Below are positions 26,377 through 34,836 of a stretch of DNA of 64,000 bases, in pieces; the first letter of the stretch is position 1; every line of letters starts with the position of its first letter. Made by a program: the position numbers and the translations under genes. The stretch is taken from positions 124,001-188,000 of the forward strand of contig NZ_CP123897.1 in the NCBI RefSeq assembly GCF_029910655.1, in the 5' to 3' direction. The notes beneath the pieces were generated by a model. That model saw only the letters and a program-made list of their open reading frames with translations. It had not been told where the DNA came from and did not search any database. Source of the DNA: Methylomonas sp. UP202 (GTDB lineage: Bacteria; Pseudomonadota; Gammaproteobacteria; Methylococcales; Methylomonadaceae).

Positions 26377-26494
26377 ATTCGAGACAGCGGAGGGCTGTTT
26401 ACGGAATGGTCGCAGCCTGTCTACGCCTTTTTCGTGCCCCGTTCTCCTCTGTCGTTTTTATACCCCGAATGCGCGGTGGGCGCAGAGGACAACC

Positions 26495-28360
26495 ATGCAC
26501 AAACCTTACTATCCCTTGCTGGCGTTGGCGGGAGCCGGCACCGTATTTTCCGGGGCGACACCGGCCGAATCGAGCGTTAATTTGCCGGATACCGTCGTTA
26601 CGGCGACTCGCACCGCCACGCTTACCGACGAACTCGCCAGCGCGACCACGGTATTTACACGCGCCGACATCGAGCAATCGCAAGTCAAAACCCTGCCCGA
26701 TCTACTCAAAACCGCGCCCGGCCTGGACATTACTCAGAACGGCGGCTACGGTCAGCAAGCGAACGTCTATATGCGCGGCACTAATTCCGACCATATTTTG
26801 GTGTTGATCGACGGCATCAAGGCCGGTTCGGTCACTTTGGGCACCACGGCGTTTCAATGGTTGCCGATCGATCAAATCGAGCGGGTCGAAATTACCCGAG
26901 GACCGCAATCGGCGCTCTACGGTTCGGAAGCGATCGGCGGTGTCATTCAGATTTTCACCCGCAAGGGTGCTCGGACCGAAACCCCCAGCATCAGCCTGGA
27001 TGCCGGTGCCGGGTCGTTCGATACCGTCAACGGCGCGGGTTCTATCAGTGGCAAATGGGGCGACAATTGGTATAGCTTGGGCGCTTCTCACCTGGGCAGC
27101 CAAGGTTTCAATACCCGCAGTATCGGCACGGAAACCGATAGGGATGCCTATTACAACACCGGCCTAAACGCCCGTGTCGGCCATCGTTTTGCGAACAACG
27201 CGGAGGTCGAAGCCTTTTTCATGCGCGCCGAAGGCAAATCCGAATACGATGGCACACCGAATCGAACCGATTTCGTCAATCAAGTGGTCGGTACGACGGC
27301 CAGCTTCGACGTACTGGAACATTGGCGCTCGATATTCCGTTTCGGCCAGACCGAGGACAGGGCCGACAATTTCAACGCTAACGGCCAGTTCAACAGCCAA
27401 TACAACACCACCCGCTGGAATGCCAGTTGGCAGAACGAATTTCGCCTGACCGAAGCCCATCGTCTGACCTTGGGCAGCGATTATCGCCTCGACGAAGTAC
27501 GTAGTTCGGTGAACTACAGCGAATCCTCGCGCTACGACGTCGGGGTATTCGCTGACTTGCACAGCCGGCTATTCGATCGCCACTTCATCAACGCGGCCTT
27601 ACGCTGGGACGAGAACCAAGCCTTCGGCGACCGGGTGACCGGCAATTTCGGCTGGCGCTTTAACTGGGATTACGGTTTGAGCGCGTTCGCCAGTTTCGGC
27701 AACGCGTTCAAGGCGCCGACCTTCAATGACTTGTACTGGCCGCACAACCAGTCCGACTTTGCCGGCTTTACCTACATCACCGAGGGCAATCCGCGTCTGA
27801 AGCCCGAGGAATCGACGACCTTCGAAGCCGGCCTCGCTGGACAGCATGACTGGCTGAATTGGCAATTGCGCGCCTATCACACCAATATCGACAATCTAAT
27901 CGATTGGGCCGGCGAAATCCTGAATTCGACCACCTATCGCTATCAGCCGCAAAACGTCGATAAAGCCCAAATCGACGGCCTAGAAGCGGAACTGGGCGGT
28001 CAATGGCTGGGTTGGCAAAATAAGTTGAGCATGAGCTTGCTCAGCCCACGCAATCGCCAAACCAATCTGGATCTGGCCCGGCGCGCCGAACAAAGTCTGT
28101 CTTATGATTTGTCGCGCTCGTTTGGTGCCGTCGACGTTGGCGGCCATGTGCTGGCGCAAGGCCATCGCTACGACGACCGGGCCAACACCCGGAAAGTCGA
28201 CGGCTTCGTGACCGTGGACTTGCGCACCGCCTTCCACATCGACAAGCATTGGACGCTGAGCGCTAAATTGAACAATCTGCTGGATAAGCAATACCAAACC
28301 GTCGATACTTATAATACCGCCGGCCGGAACTTTTACTTTTCGGTACATTACAACAACTGA
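26495..28360 (+). CDS. btuB: TonB-dependent outer-membrane cobalamin receptor BtuB
   Basis: A 621-residue outer-membrane beta-barrel receptor. It has a short signal peptide, a TonB box-like 'PDTVVTATRT' at residues 31-40, then a plug domain ('ADIEQSQVKTLPDLLKTAPGLDI', 'VYMRGTNSDHILVLIDGI', 'IERVEITRGPQSALYGSEAIGGVIQIFT'). The barrel follows and ends in an aromatic-rich strand ('RNFYFSVHYNN'). The plug motifs and the cobalamin riboswitch immediately upstream fix the substrate class. The ATG at 26495 has AGAGGA just upstream; the frame is open into the riboswitch, but that part is not coding. Confidence 0.93.
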   Translation: MHKPYYPLLALAGAGTVFSGATPAESSVNLPDTVVTATRTATLTDELASATTVFTRADIEQSQVKTLPDLLKTAPGLDITQNGGYGQQANVYMRGTNSDHILVLIDGIKAGSVTLGTTAFQWLPIDQIERVEITRGPQSALYGSEAIGGVIQIFTRKGARTETPSISLDAGAGSFDTVNGAGSISGKWGDNWYSLGASHLGSQGFNTRSIGTETDRDAYYNTGLNARVGHRFANNAEVEAFFMRAEGKSEYDGTPNRTDFVNQVVGTTASFDVLEHWRSIFRFGQTEDRADNFNANGQFNSQYNTTRWNASWQNEFRLTEAHRLTLGSDYRLDEVRSSVNYSESSRYDVGVFADLHSRLFDRHFINAALRWDENQAFGDRVTGNFGWRFNWDYGLSAFASFGNAFKAPTFNDLYWPHNQSDFAGFTYITEGNPRLKPEESTTFEAGLAGQHDWLNWQLRAYHTNIDNLIDWAGEILNSTTYRYQPQNVDKAQIDGLEAELGGQWLGWQNKLSMSLLSPRNRQTNLDLARRAEQSLSYDLSRSFGAVDVGGHVLAQGHRYDDRANTRKVDGFVTVDLRTAFHIDKHWTLSAKLNNLLDKQYQTVDTYNTAGRNFYFSVHYNN

Positions 28361-28379
28361 TTCCCTTGGAGACCTCTCG

Positions 28380-28952
28380 ATGACCATGCCTAGTTTTGCC
28401 GTCAAACCCGGTGCCGTCGCGTTGATGGCGCTGATGGCCGCCACCCGCTTTCACCATTTCGGCACGCCGTTCGCGCTACCCGATGCCTCGTTGGCGATTT
28501 TCTTTCTGGCCGGCTTATGGCTCGGCGGTCGCTATCTGTTCGCGCTGCTGTTGCTGGAAGCCGGGTTGATCGATTACCTGGCCATCACCAAGCTGGGCGT
28601 TAGCGATTTTTGCGTATCGCCCGCCTACGGATTTTTGATTCTTGCCTATGGAGCGATGTGGCTGGGCGGGAAGTGGTGCCGGCGATACAGCGGCCTTACC
28701 GCCGCCAATGTCGCACAGCGCTTCGCGGCGCTGGTCGTTTCGACATCGGCCGCCTTTTTGATTTCCAACGGCAGTTTCTACTGGTTGTCGGGCCGTCACG
28801 CCGAAACCTCGCTGGCTCAATATGCCGAAGGTTTCGCGAAATACTATCCATCCTATTTGTCGGCCACCCTGATTTACGGCATTGCGATTTTTGCGGCGGT
28901 CTCGGCCGTCAAGGTACTGTTAGCCCAGAAAGCGGCACGCGCGGCGATTTGA
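28380..28952 (+). CDS. Integral membrane protein of the B12-regulated locus, function unknown
   Basis: A 190-residue protein with about five or six hydrophobic segments, an Arg-His-Phe-His patch after the first ('TRFHHFGTPFALPDASLAIFFLAGLWLGG') and 'SDFCVSPAYGFLILAYGAMWLGG' in the middle. The pattern resembles the small DUF6580-type or ECF S-component-like membrane proteins; this is an impression from memory. It lies 19 bases after btuB and before cbiB, with GGAGA upstream of the ATG. Since no BtuCDF is present, a role in moving cobalamin or a precursor across the inner membrane is an attractive inference. Confidence 0.7.
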   Translation: MTMPSFAVKPGAVALMALMAATRFHHFGTPFALPDASLAIFFLAGLWLGGRYLFALLLLEAGLIDYLAITKLGVSDFCVSPAYGFLILAYGAMWLGGKWCRRYSGLTAANVAQRFAALVVSTSAAFLISNGSFYWLSGRHAETSLAQYAEGFAKYYPSYLSATLIYGIAIFAAVSAVKVLLAQKAARAAI

Positions 28953-28999
28953 CAGCCTTCGCGAGTGCTGCTCGCGATTCGGTCGTCGCTAAGCGGTTT

Positions 29000-29027
29000 G
29001 GAGCGGTAAATCCGGATTCACCGCTCC
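29000..29027. repeat. 28-bp near-perfect palindrome
   Basis: GGAGCGGT (29000-29007), A, then the self-complementary AATCCGGATT, C, then ACCGCTCC (29020-29027). The half-sites match at 13 of 14 positions with no loop. It lies between the unknown membrane protein and cbiB. It could be a repetitive extragenic palindrome, a protein-binding site or a transcription-attenuating hairpin; only one copy was noticed in this window. Confidence 0.55.
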
Positions 29028-29113
29028 GCCGCTCGGTCAAGATTACATGATTCAGTTTTGCACCTGCCATCCCGAAAGGTCGGCCTCGCCGCATACCTTC
29101 ATCCCTTAACCGC

Positions 29114-30031
29114 ATGACCTTGACCCTGATAGTCCTTTTAGCCGTAGGACTGGACCGCTGCCTGGGCGAGCCGCGCAATGCGTTGCATCCGTTGGCGGCA
29201 TTCGGCCGCTGGGTCGGCATTCTGGAACGAAGCTGGCTCGATCTGGCCGCCTCCCCGGCCAAGCAACGCTGGGCAGGCATTCTGGCTTTGCTAGGCGCGG
29301 TGGCCCCGGCGTTGTCGTGCTTGTTGGCGCTTCCGGCGATACCGGCATTGCAAGCCGGATTGGCGGTCGCGATCCTGTATTTTTGCATCGCCGCCCGTAG
29401 CCTGGAGCAACACGCCACGGCAGTTGCCTCTGCTTTGGAAGCCGGCGACCTGGCATTGGCCAGGCAACGGGTCGGCTACATCGTCAGCCGTCAAACCGAA
29501 ACAATGTCCGAGGAAGACGTGCGGCGAGCCGTAATCGAATCGGTATTGGAGAATGGCGCCGACGCGGTATTCGCGCCGCTGTTCTGGTTTGTGCTGGCCG
29601 GCCCGGCCGGGGCGGTCGTTTACCGATTGGTCAACACCCTGGACGCAATGTGGGGTTATCGGAATATTCGCTACCGACACTTCGGCTGGGCCGCGGCGCG
29701 TTTCGACGATGTGTTGAACTGGTTGCCGGCGCGGCTGACTGCGTTGAGCTATGCGGCGTTGGCCGACACGGGACGGGCACTACGCGCGTGGCTGCAATTC
29801 GCGCCGTTACTGGATAGTCCGAACGCCGGTCCGGTGATGAGCGCCGGCGCCGGCGCGTTGAATCTGCGATTGGGCGGTCCCGCCGTCTATCACGGCCAGA
29901 TCAAGCAAAAAGCCTGGTTCGGCGGCGACCGATCGCCGGAGTTGGCCGACATCGCCCGCGCTTGCGGCTTGGTGCAACGAACTTTGTGGTTGTGGCTGGC
30001 GGCGATCGCGCTGGGAGACTACCTTGCTTGA
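29114..30031 (+). CDS. cbiB: Adenosylcobinamide-phosphate synthase
   Basis: A 305-residue inner-membrane enzyme (CbiB/CobD type) that attaches the aminopropanol phosphate linker to adenosylcobyric acid. Family motifs: 'VGLDRCLGEPRNALHPLAAFGRWV' (the D-x-x-x-G-E-P-x-x-x-H-P opening), 'ARQRVGYIVSRQTETMSEEDVRRAVIESVLENGADAVFAPLFW' (the R-D-T-x-x-L and S-x-x-E-N-x-x-D-x-x-x-x-P-L-F region), 'VVYRLVNTLDAMWGY', and 'PNAGPVMSAGAGALNLRLGG'. It ends 8 bases into the next gene. Position in the riboswitch locus fits. Confidence 0.94.
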   Translation: MTLTLIVLLAVGLDRCLGEPRNALHPLAAFGRWVGILERSWLDLAASPAKQRWAGILALLGAVAPALSCLLALPAIPALQAGLAVAILYFCIAARSLEQHATAVASALEAGDLALARQRVGYIVSRQTETMSEEDVRRAVIESVLENGADAVFAPLFWFVLAGPAGAVVYRLVNTLDAMWGYRNIRYRHFGWAAARFDDVLNWLPARLTALSYAALADTGRALRAWLQFAPLLDSPNAGPVMSAGAGALNLRLGGPAVYHGQIKQKAWFGGDRSPELADIARACGLVQRTLWLWLAAIALGDYLA

Positions 30032-31025
30032 GCACGGCGGCCGATTGCGCCGGGCCGCTCGGTATTACGGCATACCGCTGGCCGATTGGCTGGATTTGTC
30101 CACCGGCCTGAACCCAAACGGCTGGCCGGTGCCGGCCATTCCGGCCGAATGCTGGCAACGCCTGCCCGAGGATGACGACGAGTTGCCGGATGCCGCGCGT
30201 CGTTACTACGGGAACCCCCACATTCTGGCGGTGGCCGGTTCCCAGGCCGCGATTCAAGCCTTGCCGTCGTTGCGCCCGCCGGGGCGAGTCGGCGTACTGC
30301 ATCCGGCTTACGCCGAACACGCCGCCAATTGGCAACGCGCCGGCCACCCATTAGTCGTGTTGAGCGAAGCGGACATCGAACCGGCACTGGACGACTTGGA
30401 CGTGCTGATTGTGGTCAATCCGAATAATCCGACCGGTAAGTTATGGCAGCCGGCCCAATTGCTGGCTTGGCAAATTCGTCTCGCCGAGCGCGGCGGCTGG
30501 CTAATCGTGGATGAGGCGTTCATGGACAGCCGGCCCGAATCGAGTTTAGCCAGCTTGCCGGTGCGGCCGGGCTTGATCGTGCTGCGCTCGCTGGGCAAGT
30601 TTTTCGGGTTGGCGGGCTTACGTTGCGGTTTCACGATCGCCGAAGCGGACTTGCTGGCTCTGCTGGCCGAAACACTGGGGCCGTGGCCTATCAGTCATCC
30701 TGGTCGCTATGCGGCGACCATGGCCTTGGCCGATACGATTTGGCGGCAGGCGACCATCCGGCACTTGCATAGCCAGGCGGCTCGGCTGGCGGCGTTGCTG
30801 AGCGACCACAGCTGGCCACCCGACGGCGGATGCGACTTATTTCAATGGCTGCGTTGCCCGGCGGCGCCGGCCTTGCACGCCGCGCTGGCCGAGCAAGGAA
30901 TTTTGACCCGTTTGTTCACCGAACCGGATGGCCTACGCTTCGGCTTACCGGGCGACGAGGCGGCCTGGCAGCGACTGAGTCAGGCCCTGGCCCGGCCGGA
31001 AATTCAAGCATTGCGCCGCTATTGA
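30024..31025 (+). CDS. cobD: Threonine-phosphate decarboxylase (PLP-dependent, CobD/CobC type)
   Basis: A 333-residue fold-type I aminotransferase-like enzyme that makes aminopropanol phosphate for the cobalamin lower loop, the partner reaction to cbiB. Visible motifs: 'EHGGRLRRAARYYGIPLADWLDLSTGLNPNGW' (family opening), 'NPNNPTGKLW', 'IVDEAFMDS', and the PLP-lysine region 'VLRSLGKFFGLAGLRCGF'. It starts at TTG 30024 with GGGAG upstream, overlapping the cbiB stop by 8 bases. An alternative naming is cobC; the Salmonella name cobD is used. Its 3' end overlaps the convergent MBL gene by 7 bases. Confidence 0.9.
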   Translation: MLEHGGRLRRAARYYGIPLADWLDLSTGLNPNGWPVPAIPAECWQRLPEDDDELPDAARRYYGNPHILAVAGSQAAIQALPSLRPPGRVGVLHPAYAEHAANWQRAGHPLVVLSEADIEPALDDLDVLIVVNPNNPTGKLWQPAQLLAWQIRLAERGGWLIVDEAFMDSRPESSLASLPVRPGLIVLRSLGKFFGLAGLRCGFTIAEADLLALLAETLGPWPISHPGRYAATMALADTIWRQATIRHLHSQAARLAALLSDHSWPPDGGCDLFQWLRCPAAPALHAALAEQGILTRLFTEPDGLRFGLPGDEAAWQRLSQALARPEIQALRRY

Positions 31026-31936
31026 GCCTCATGCCGCGAGGCGGCCGGCGCCAACTGATATTCCTCGCCTTCCTTGGCCAGATAAATCGGCGGCTCGGTG
31101 CCGATGCTTTGCAGGATGGCGTTATAAATCGATTCCAGATCGGCGTCGCCGCGCGTTGGCTCGTGGTGGGTCAGAAACAGGCGCTTGGCGGCGGCCTGCT
31201 TGGCATGCGCTATCGCCGAGGCATAGGTGCCGTGGCCCCAGCCGCGCCGATGAGCGTATTCGGTTTCGGTGTACGACGAATCGATAATCAGCGCATCTAC
31301 TCCGCTCATCGCGGCGATAACTTCGGCCAGTTTTTGTTCGGTCAAATCCTGCATTGCTTGAAAGCCGGGATGGTCGCCGCGGTAGGGATTGGTCGGCGGT
31401 TCGTAGTCGCCGGTAAAGAACAGCGAGCTGCCGTCGGCATCCTCGATCCGATAACCGAAGTTATAGACCGGGTGGTTCAAGACCGTCGGCGTGACTTTCA
31501 CCCCGCCAACCGCCATCGTTTCGCCGGCTTTTAGCGTGAAGTAGCGGATGTCGGCTTGCAACTGGGCTTCGCTGATCGGGAAATAACTGTGTTGCAATTG
31601 CACGTTCATCGCCCGCTCTATGCCTTGCTGAGTGAAGGGATCGAGTCCGCCGTAGATGTTGATGCGATTGCCGGCCTTGAACATCGGCAGAAAGAAGGGT
31701 AGGCCCTGGATGTGGTCCCAATGGGTATGGGTAATCAGGATGTGCGCGGTCAGCGGCTGACGGCTCTCCAGACTCTGAGCCAGCGCGTGGATGCCGGTGC
31801 CGGCGTCGAGAATGATCAAGTCCCCGGACGAGCTGGCGATTTCGATGCACGTGGTATTGCCGCCGTATTTGACCGTATTCGGGCCGGGAGTCGCAATGGA
31901 GCCTCTGACACCCCAGAATTTGACTTTCAACGCCAA
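31019..31936 (-). CDS. MBL-fold metallo-hydrolase
   Basis: A 305-residue metallo-beta-lactamase-fold protein. The metal-binding motif H-T-H-W-D-H lies in 'AHILITHTHWDHIQGLPFF', preceded by 'LIILDAGTGI'. Further ligands are likely in 'TVLNHPVYNFGYRI', 'SLFFTGDYEPP' and 'DALIIDSSYTETEY', with 'RLFLTHHEPTRGD' near the end. The opening 'VKFWGVRGSIATPGPNTVKYGGNT' is typical of a subfamily often near regulatory domains; no cofactor or substrate can be assigned. The start is a TTG at 31936; a second TTG two codons later has better spacing from GGGGGA. It lies 13 bases downstream of polA. Confidence 0.88.
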   Translation of the reverse strand: MALKVKFWGVRGSIATPGPNTVKYGGNTTCIEIASSSGDLIILDAGTGIHALAQSLESRQPLTAHILITHTHWDHIQGLPFFLPMFKAGNRINIYGGLDPFTQQGIERAMNVQLQHSYFPISEAQLQADIRYFTLKAGETMAVGGVKVTPTVLNHPVYNFGYRIEDADGSSLFFTGDYEPPTNPYRGDHPGFQAMQDLTEQKLAEVIAAMSGVDALIIDSSYTETEYAHRRGWGHGTYASAIAHAKQAAAKRLFLTHHEPTRGDADLESIYNAILQSIGTEPPIYLAKEGEEYQLAPAASRHEAQ

Positions 31937-31949
31937 TCCCCCATGCCGC

Positions 31950-34706
31950 TCAGTGCGCCTCGTCCCAATTCGCGCCGGTTCCGGCTTCGACGAGCAGGGG
32001 CACGGCCAACTCGGCGGCGTTGGACATGATGGCGACGATTTGGGCGATGCTGGCGTCGAGCTGGGATTCGGCCACTTCGAACACCAATTCGTCGTGTACC
32101 TGCATGATCATGTTCAGGTCGGCGCCGCTGGTTTCTATCCAGTGATGGCAGGCGATCATCGCCCGTTTGATAATGTCGGCGGCACTGCCCTGCATCGGCG
32201 CATTGATCGCGGTGCGCTCGGCGTATTGGCGCTGAGCGGCGTTGCGGGCGTTGATGTCCGGCAAATACAGGCGGCGGCCGAAGATCGTTTCGACGTAGCC
32301 GAGGCGCTTGGCCTGTTCGCGGATGTCGTCCATGTAGCGTTTGACACCGGGATAGCGGCTGAAATACAGATCGATGTAGGACTGGGCCTGATTGCGCGGC
32401 AGACCCAGCTGTTGCGCCAGACCGAAGGCCGACATGCCGTAGATCAAGCCGAAATTGATGGCCTTGGCCGAGCGGCGCAAATCGTGGGTAACTTGGTCCG
32501 GCGCGACTTCGAACACTTCGGCGGCTGTGGCGCGATGGACGTCTTCGCCGTCGGCAAAGGCTTTCAGCAAGCCGGCGTCGCCGGACAAATGCGCCATGAT
32601 CCGCAATTCGATCTGCGAATAGTCGGCGGCGACGATTTTATAGCCGGGCGGCGCGATAAAGGCCTGACGAATCTTGCGGCCCTCTTCGCTACGGATCGGA
32701 ATGTTCTGCAGATTGGGATCGGTGGACGACAGCCGGCCGGTCGCCGCGACCGCCTGATGGTAGGAGGTATGCACCCGGCCGGTTTTCGGATTGATCTGTT
32801 GCGGCAGTTTGTCGGTATACGTCGATTTCAGCTTGCTCATGCCGCGATGCTCCAAAATCACTCGCGGCAACGGATAATCGATCGCCAGTTCCTGCAGCAC
32901 CGATTCGTCGGTGGACGGTTGGCCTTTCGGCGTCTTCTTCAATACCGGCAATTTTTGGCGGTCGTACAGAATTTCCTGGATTTGCTTGGGCGAACCCAGG
33001 TTGAAGGTCGAACCGGCCAGATCGTGAGCCTGAATTTCCAGGCCTATCATCCGGTCGGCGAGTTCCTGACTTTGCTGCGCCAGCATATCGCTATCGATCA
33101 ACACGCCATTGGCTTCGATGCGGGTCAACACGTCGATCAGCGGCACTTCGATCTCGTTATACAGCGCCCAAAGACCGGGCTGCCGTTGCAATTGCGCCGA
33201 CAAGGTTTGGTGCAAACGCAAGGTGATGTCGGCGTCTTCGGCGGCATACTCGGTGGCTTGGTCGATGGCGACCTCGGCAAAGCCGATCTGCTTGGAGCCC
33301 TTGCCGCACACGTCTTCGAAATGAATGGTTTCGACGCCGAGGTAGTGCTTGGCTAGGTCGTCCATATTGTGCTTGGTGGCGGTACTATTGAGTACGTAGG
33401 ATTCCAGCATCGTATCGTGGCGGATGCCGCGCAACGCGATGCCGTGGTTGGCCAGCACGTGGGCGTCGTGTTTTAGGTTTTGACCGAGCTTGGCTTTCGC
33501 GGGATCTTCCAACAGTGGCCGCAAGGCCGCCAACACACTTTCCCGGTCGAGTTGGGCCGGCGCGTCCGGATAATCGTGCGCCAACGGCAAATAGGCGGCC
33601 CGACCGGCTTCCACCGCGAACGAGACGCCGACGATTTGCGCGTCGCTGTAATTCAGGCTGCTGGTTTCGGTGTCGAACGCAAACAGATCGGCTTGCGTGA
33701 GCGCCGCCAGCCAGGACTCGAAATCGGCTTGATCGAGGATGGTTTGGTACTCTCTGGTCAACGCGGCGGCGGATTCGGAGCTTGCTCCAGCGTTTCCGTC
33801 CAGGCTCTCGGCAACGTCGGAAACCGCGGTAGTCGAAGGCGCGGCGTCGCCGTTCAAGGTCTTTAGCCAACTGCTGAAGCCGAGGTGGCCCAACTGTTTT
33901 TTCAAGGCCGGGATGTTCGGTTCCTTGCGTTTCAGGTCGTCCAGCGTGTAATGCAGTGCCACGTCGCATTTGATCGTGGTCAGCTCGCGCGACAGCGGCA
34001 ACTGGCCCAGCGCGTCGCGGAGGTTGTCGCCGATTTTGCCTTTGATGTCGGAGGCGTGGGCGATCAGATTGTCCAGCGTACCGTATTCCTGCAACCACTT
34101 GGCGGCGGTTTTCGGGCCAACCTTGGGCACGCCGGGAATGTTATCGACCGCGTCGCCCATCAAGGCCAGATAATCGATGATTTGCTCGGGCTTGACGCCG
34201 AATTTGTCGATCACGCCGGCGATGTCCATCCGGGTATTGGTCATTGAGTTTTCCAGGATGATTTGATCGTTGACCAATTGCGCCATGTCCTTGTCACCGG
34301 TGGAAATGACGACCTGGAAGCCCTGGCGGGCCGCGCTTTGCGCCAAGCAGCCCAACACGTCGTCGGCCTCGACGCCGTGCTCGATAATCAGCGGCAATCC
34401 CAACGCCCGGATCAGTTCGTGCAAGGGTTGGATTTGCACTCGCAAATCGTCCGGCATCGGCGGGCGATGGGCCTTGTATTGCTCGTACATTTCGTGGCGA
34501 AAAGTCTTGCCCGGCGCATCGAACACCACCGCGAAATACGGCGTGTTGTAATCGTTGATCAGCTTGCGCAGCATGTTGGAGACGCCGTAAATCGCGTTGG
34601 TCGGTTCGCCTTGCGCATTGGTCAGTGGCGGAACGGCATGAAAGGCGCGGAACAGGAACGACGAACCGTCGACCAGGATCAGTTTGTGTGTGGCGGAATC
34701 GGACAT
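31950..34706 (-). CDS. polA: DNA polymerase I
   Basis: A 918-residue three-domain repair polymerase. The N-terminal 5'-3' exonuclease is marked by 'LILVDGSSFLFRAFHA', 'VVISTGDKDMAQLV' and 'DYLALMGDAVDNIPGVPKVGPKTA'. The 3'-5' proofreading domain looks intact ('LFAFDTETSSLNY' carries the D-x-E pair; 'HDTMLESYVLN' follows). The polymerase domain has 'ADYSQIELRIMAHLSGD' (motif A), 'RRSAKAINFGLIYGMSAFGLAQQL' (motif B) and 'MIMQVHDELVFEV' (motif C, HDE). Length is normal. Confidence 0.97.
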   Translation of the reverse strand: MSDSATHKLILVDGSSFLFRAFHAVPPLTNAQGEPTNAIYGVSNMLRKLINDYNTPYFAVVFDAPGKTFRHEMYEQYKAHRPPMPDDLRVQIQPLHELIRALGLPLIIEHGVEADDVLGCLAQSAARQGFQVVISTGDKDMAQLVNDQIILENSMTNTRMDIAGVIDKFGVKPEQIIDYLALMGDAVDNIPGVPKVGPKTAAKWLQEYGTLDNLIAHASDIKGKIGDNLRDALGQLPLSRELTTIKCDVALHYTLDDLKRKEPNIPALKKQLGHLGFSSWLKTLNGDAAPSTTAVSDVAESLDGNAGASSESAAALTREYQTILDQADFESWLAALTQADLFAFDTETSSLNYSDAQIVGVSFAVEAGRAAYLPLAHDYPDAPAQLDRESVLAALRPLLEDPAKAKLGQNLKHDAHVLANHGIALRGIRHDTMLESYVLNSTATKHNMDDLAKHYLGVETIHFEDVCGKGSKQIGFAEVAIDQATEYAAEDADITLRLHQTLSAQLQRQPGLWALYNEIEVPLIDVLTRIEANGVLIDSDMLAQQSQELADRMIGLEIQAHDLAGSTFNLGSPKQIQEILYDRQKLPVLKKTPKGQPSTDESVLQELAIDYPLPRVILEHRGMSKLKSTYTDKLPQQINPKTGRVHTSYHQAVAATGRLSSTDPNLQNIPIRSEEGRKIRQAFIAPPGYKIVAADYSQIELRIMAHLSGDAGLLKAFADGEDVHRATAAEVFEVAPDQVTHDLRRSAKAINFGLIYGMSAFGLAQQLGLPRNQAQSYIDLYFSRYPGVKRYMDDIREQAKRLGYVETIFGRRLYLPDINARNAAQRQYAERTAINAPMQGSAADIIKRAMIACHHWIETSGADLNMIMQVHDELVFEVAESQLDASIAQIVAIMSNAAELAVPLLVEAGTGANWDEAH

Positions 34707-34836
34707 GTGAGCTTATCGGCGCAAAGATTCGGGCAACGATACAGGGCCGAATCAGGCCCTGCAAGTGTTGAATATCACAGACCGGTGGCGATTGGCGCGA
34801 AACTCGCGTGTTGCGCGGCATATCCCGGCCGGTGGT

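Noticed and set aside
26300-26494. Extended N-terminus for the BtuB receptor
   Set aside because: That stretch is the 3' part of the cobalamin riboswitch and leader; ATG 26495 has a good ribosome binding site and a signal peptide.
31019-31936. Ribonuclease Z or a true beta-lactamase
   Set aside because: H-T-H-W-D-H is general to the MBL fold; the RNase Z exosite and lactamase-specific residues are not seen, so only the fold is claimed.
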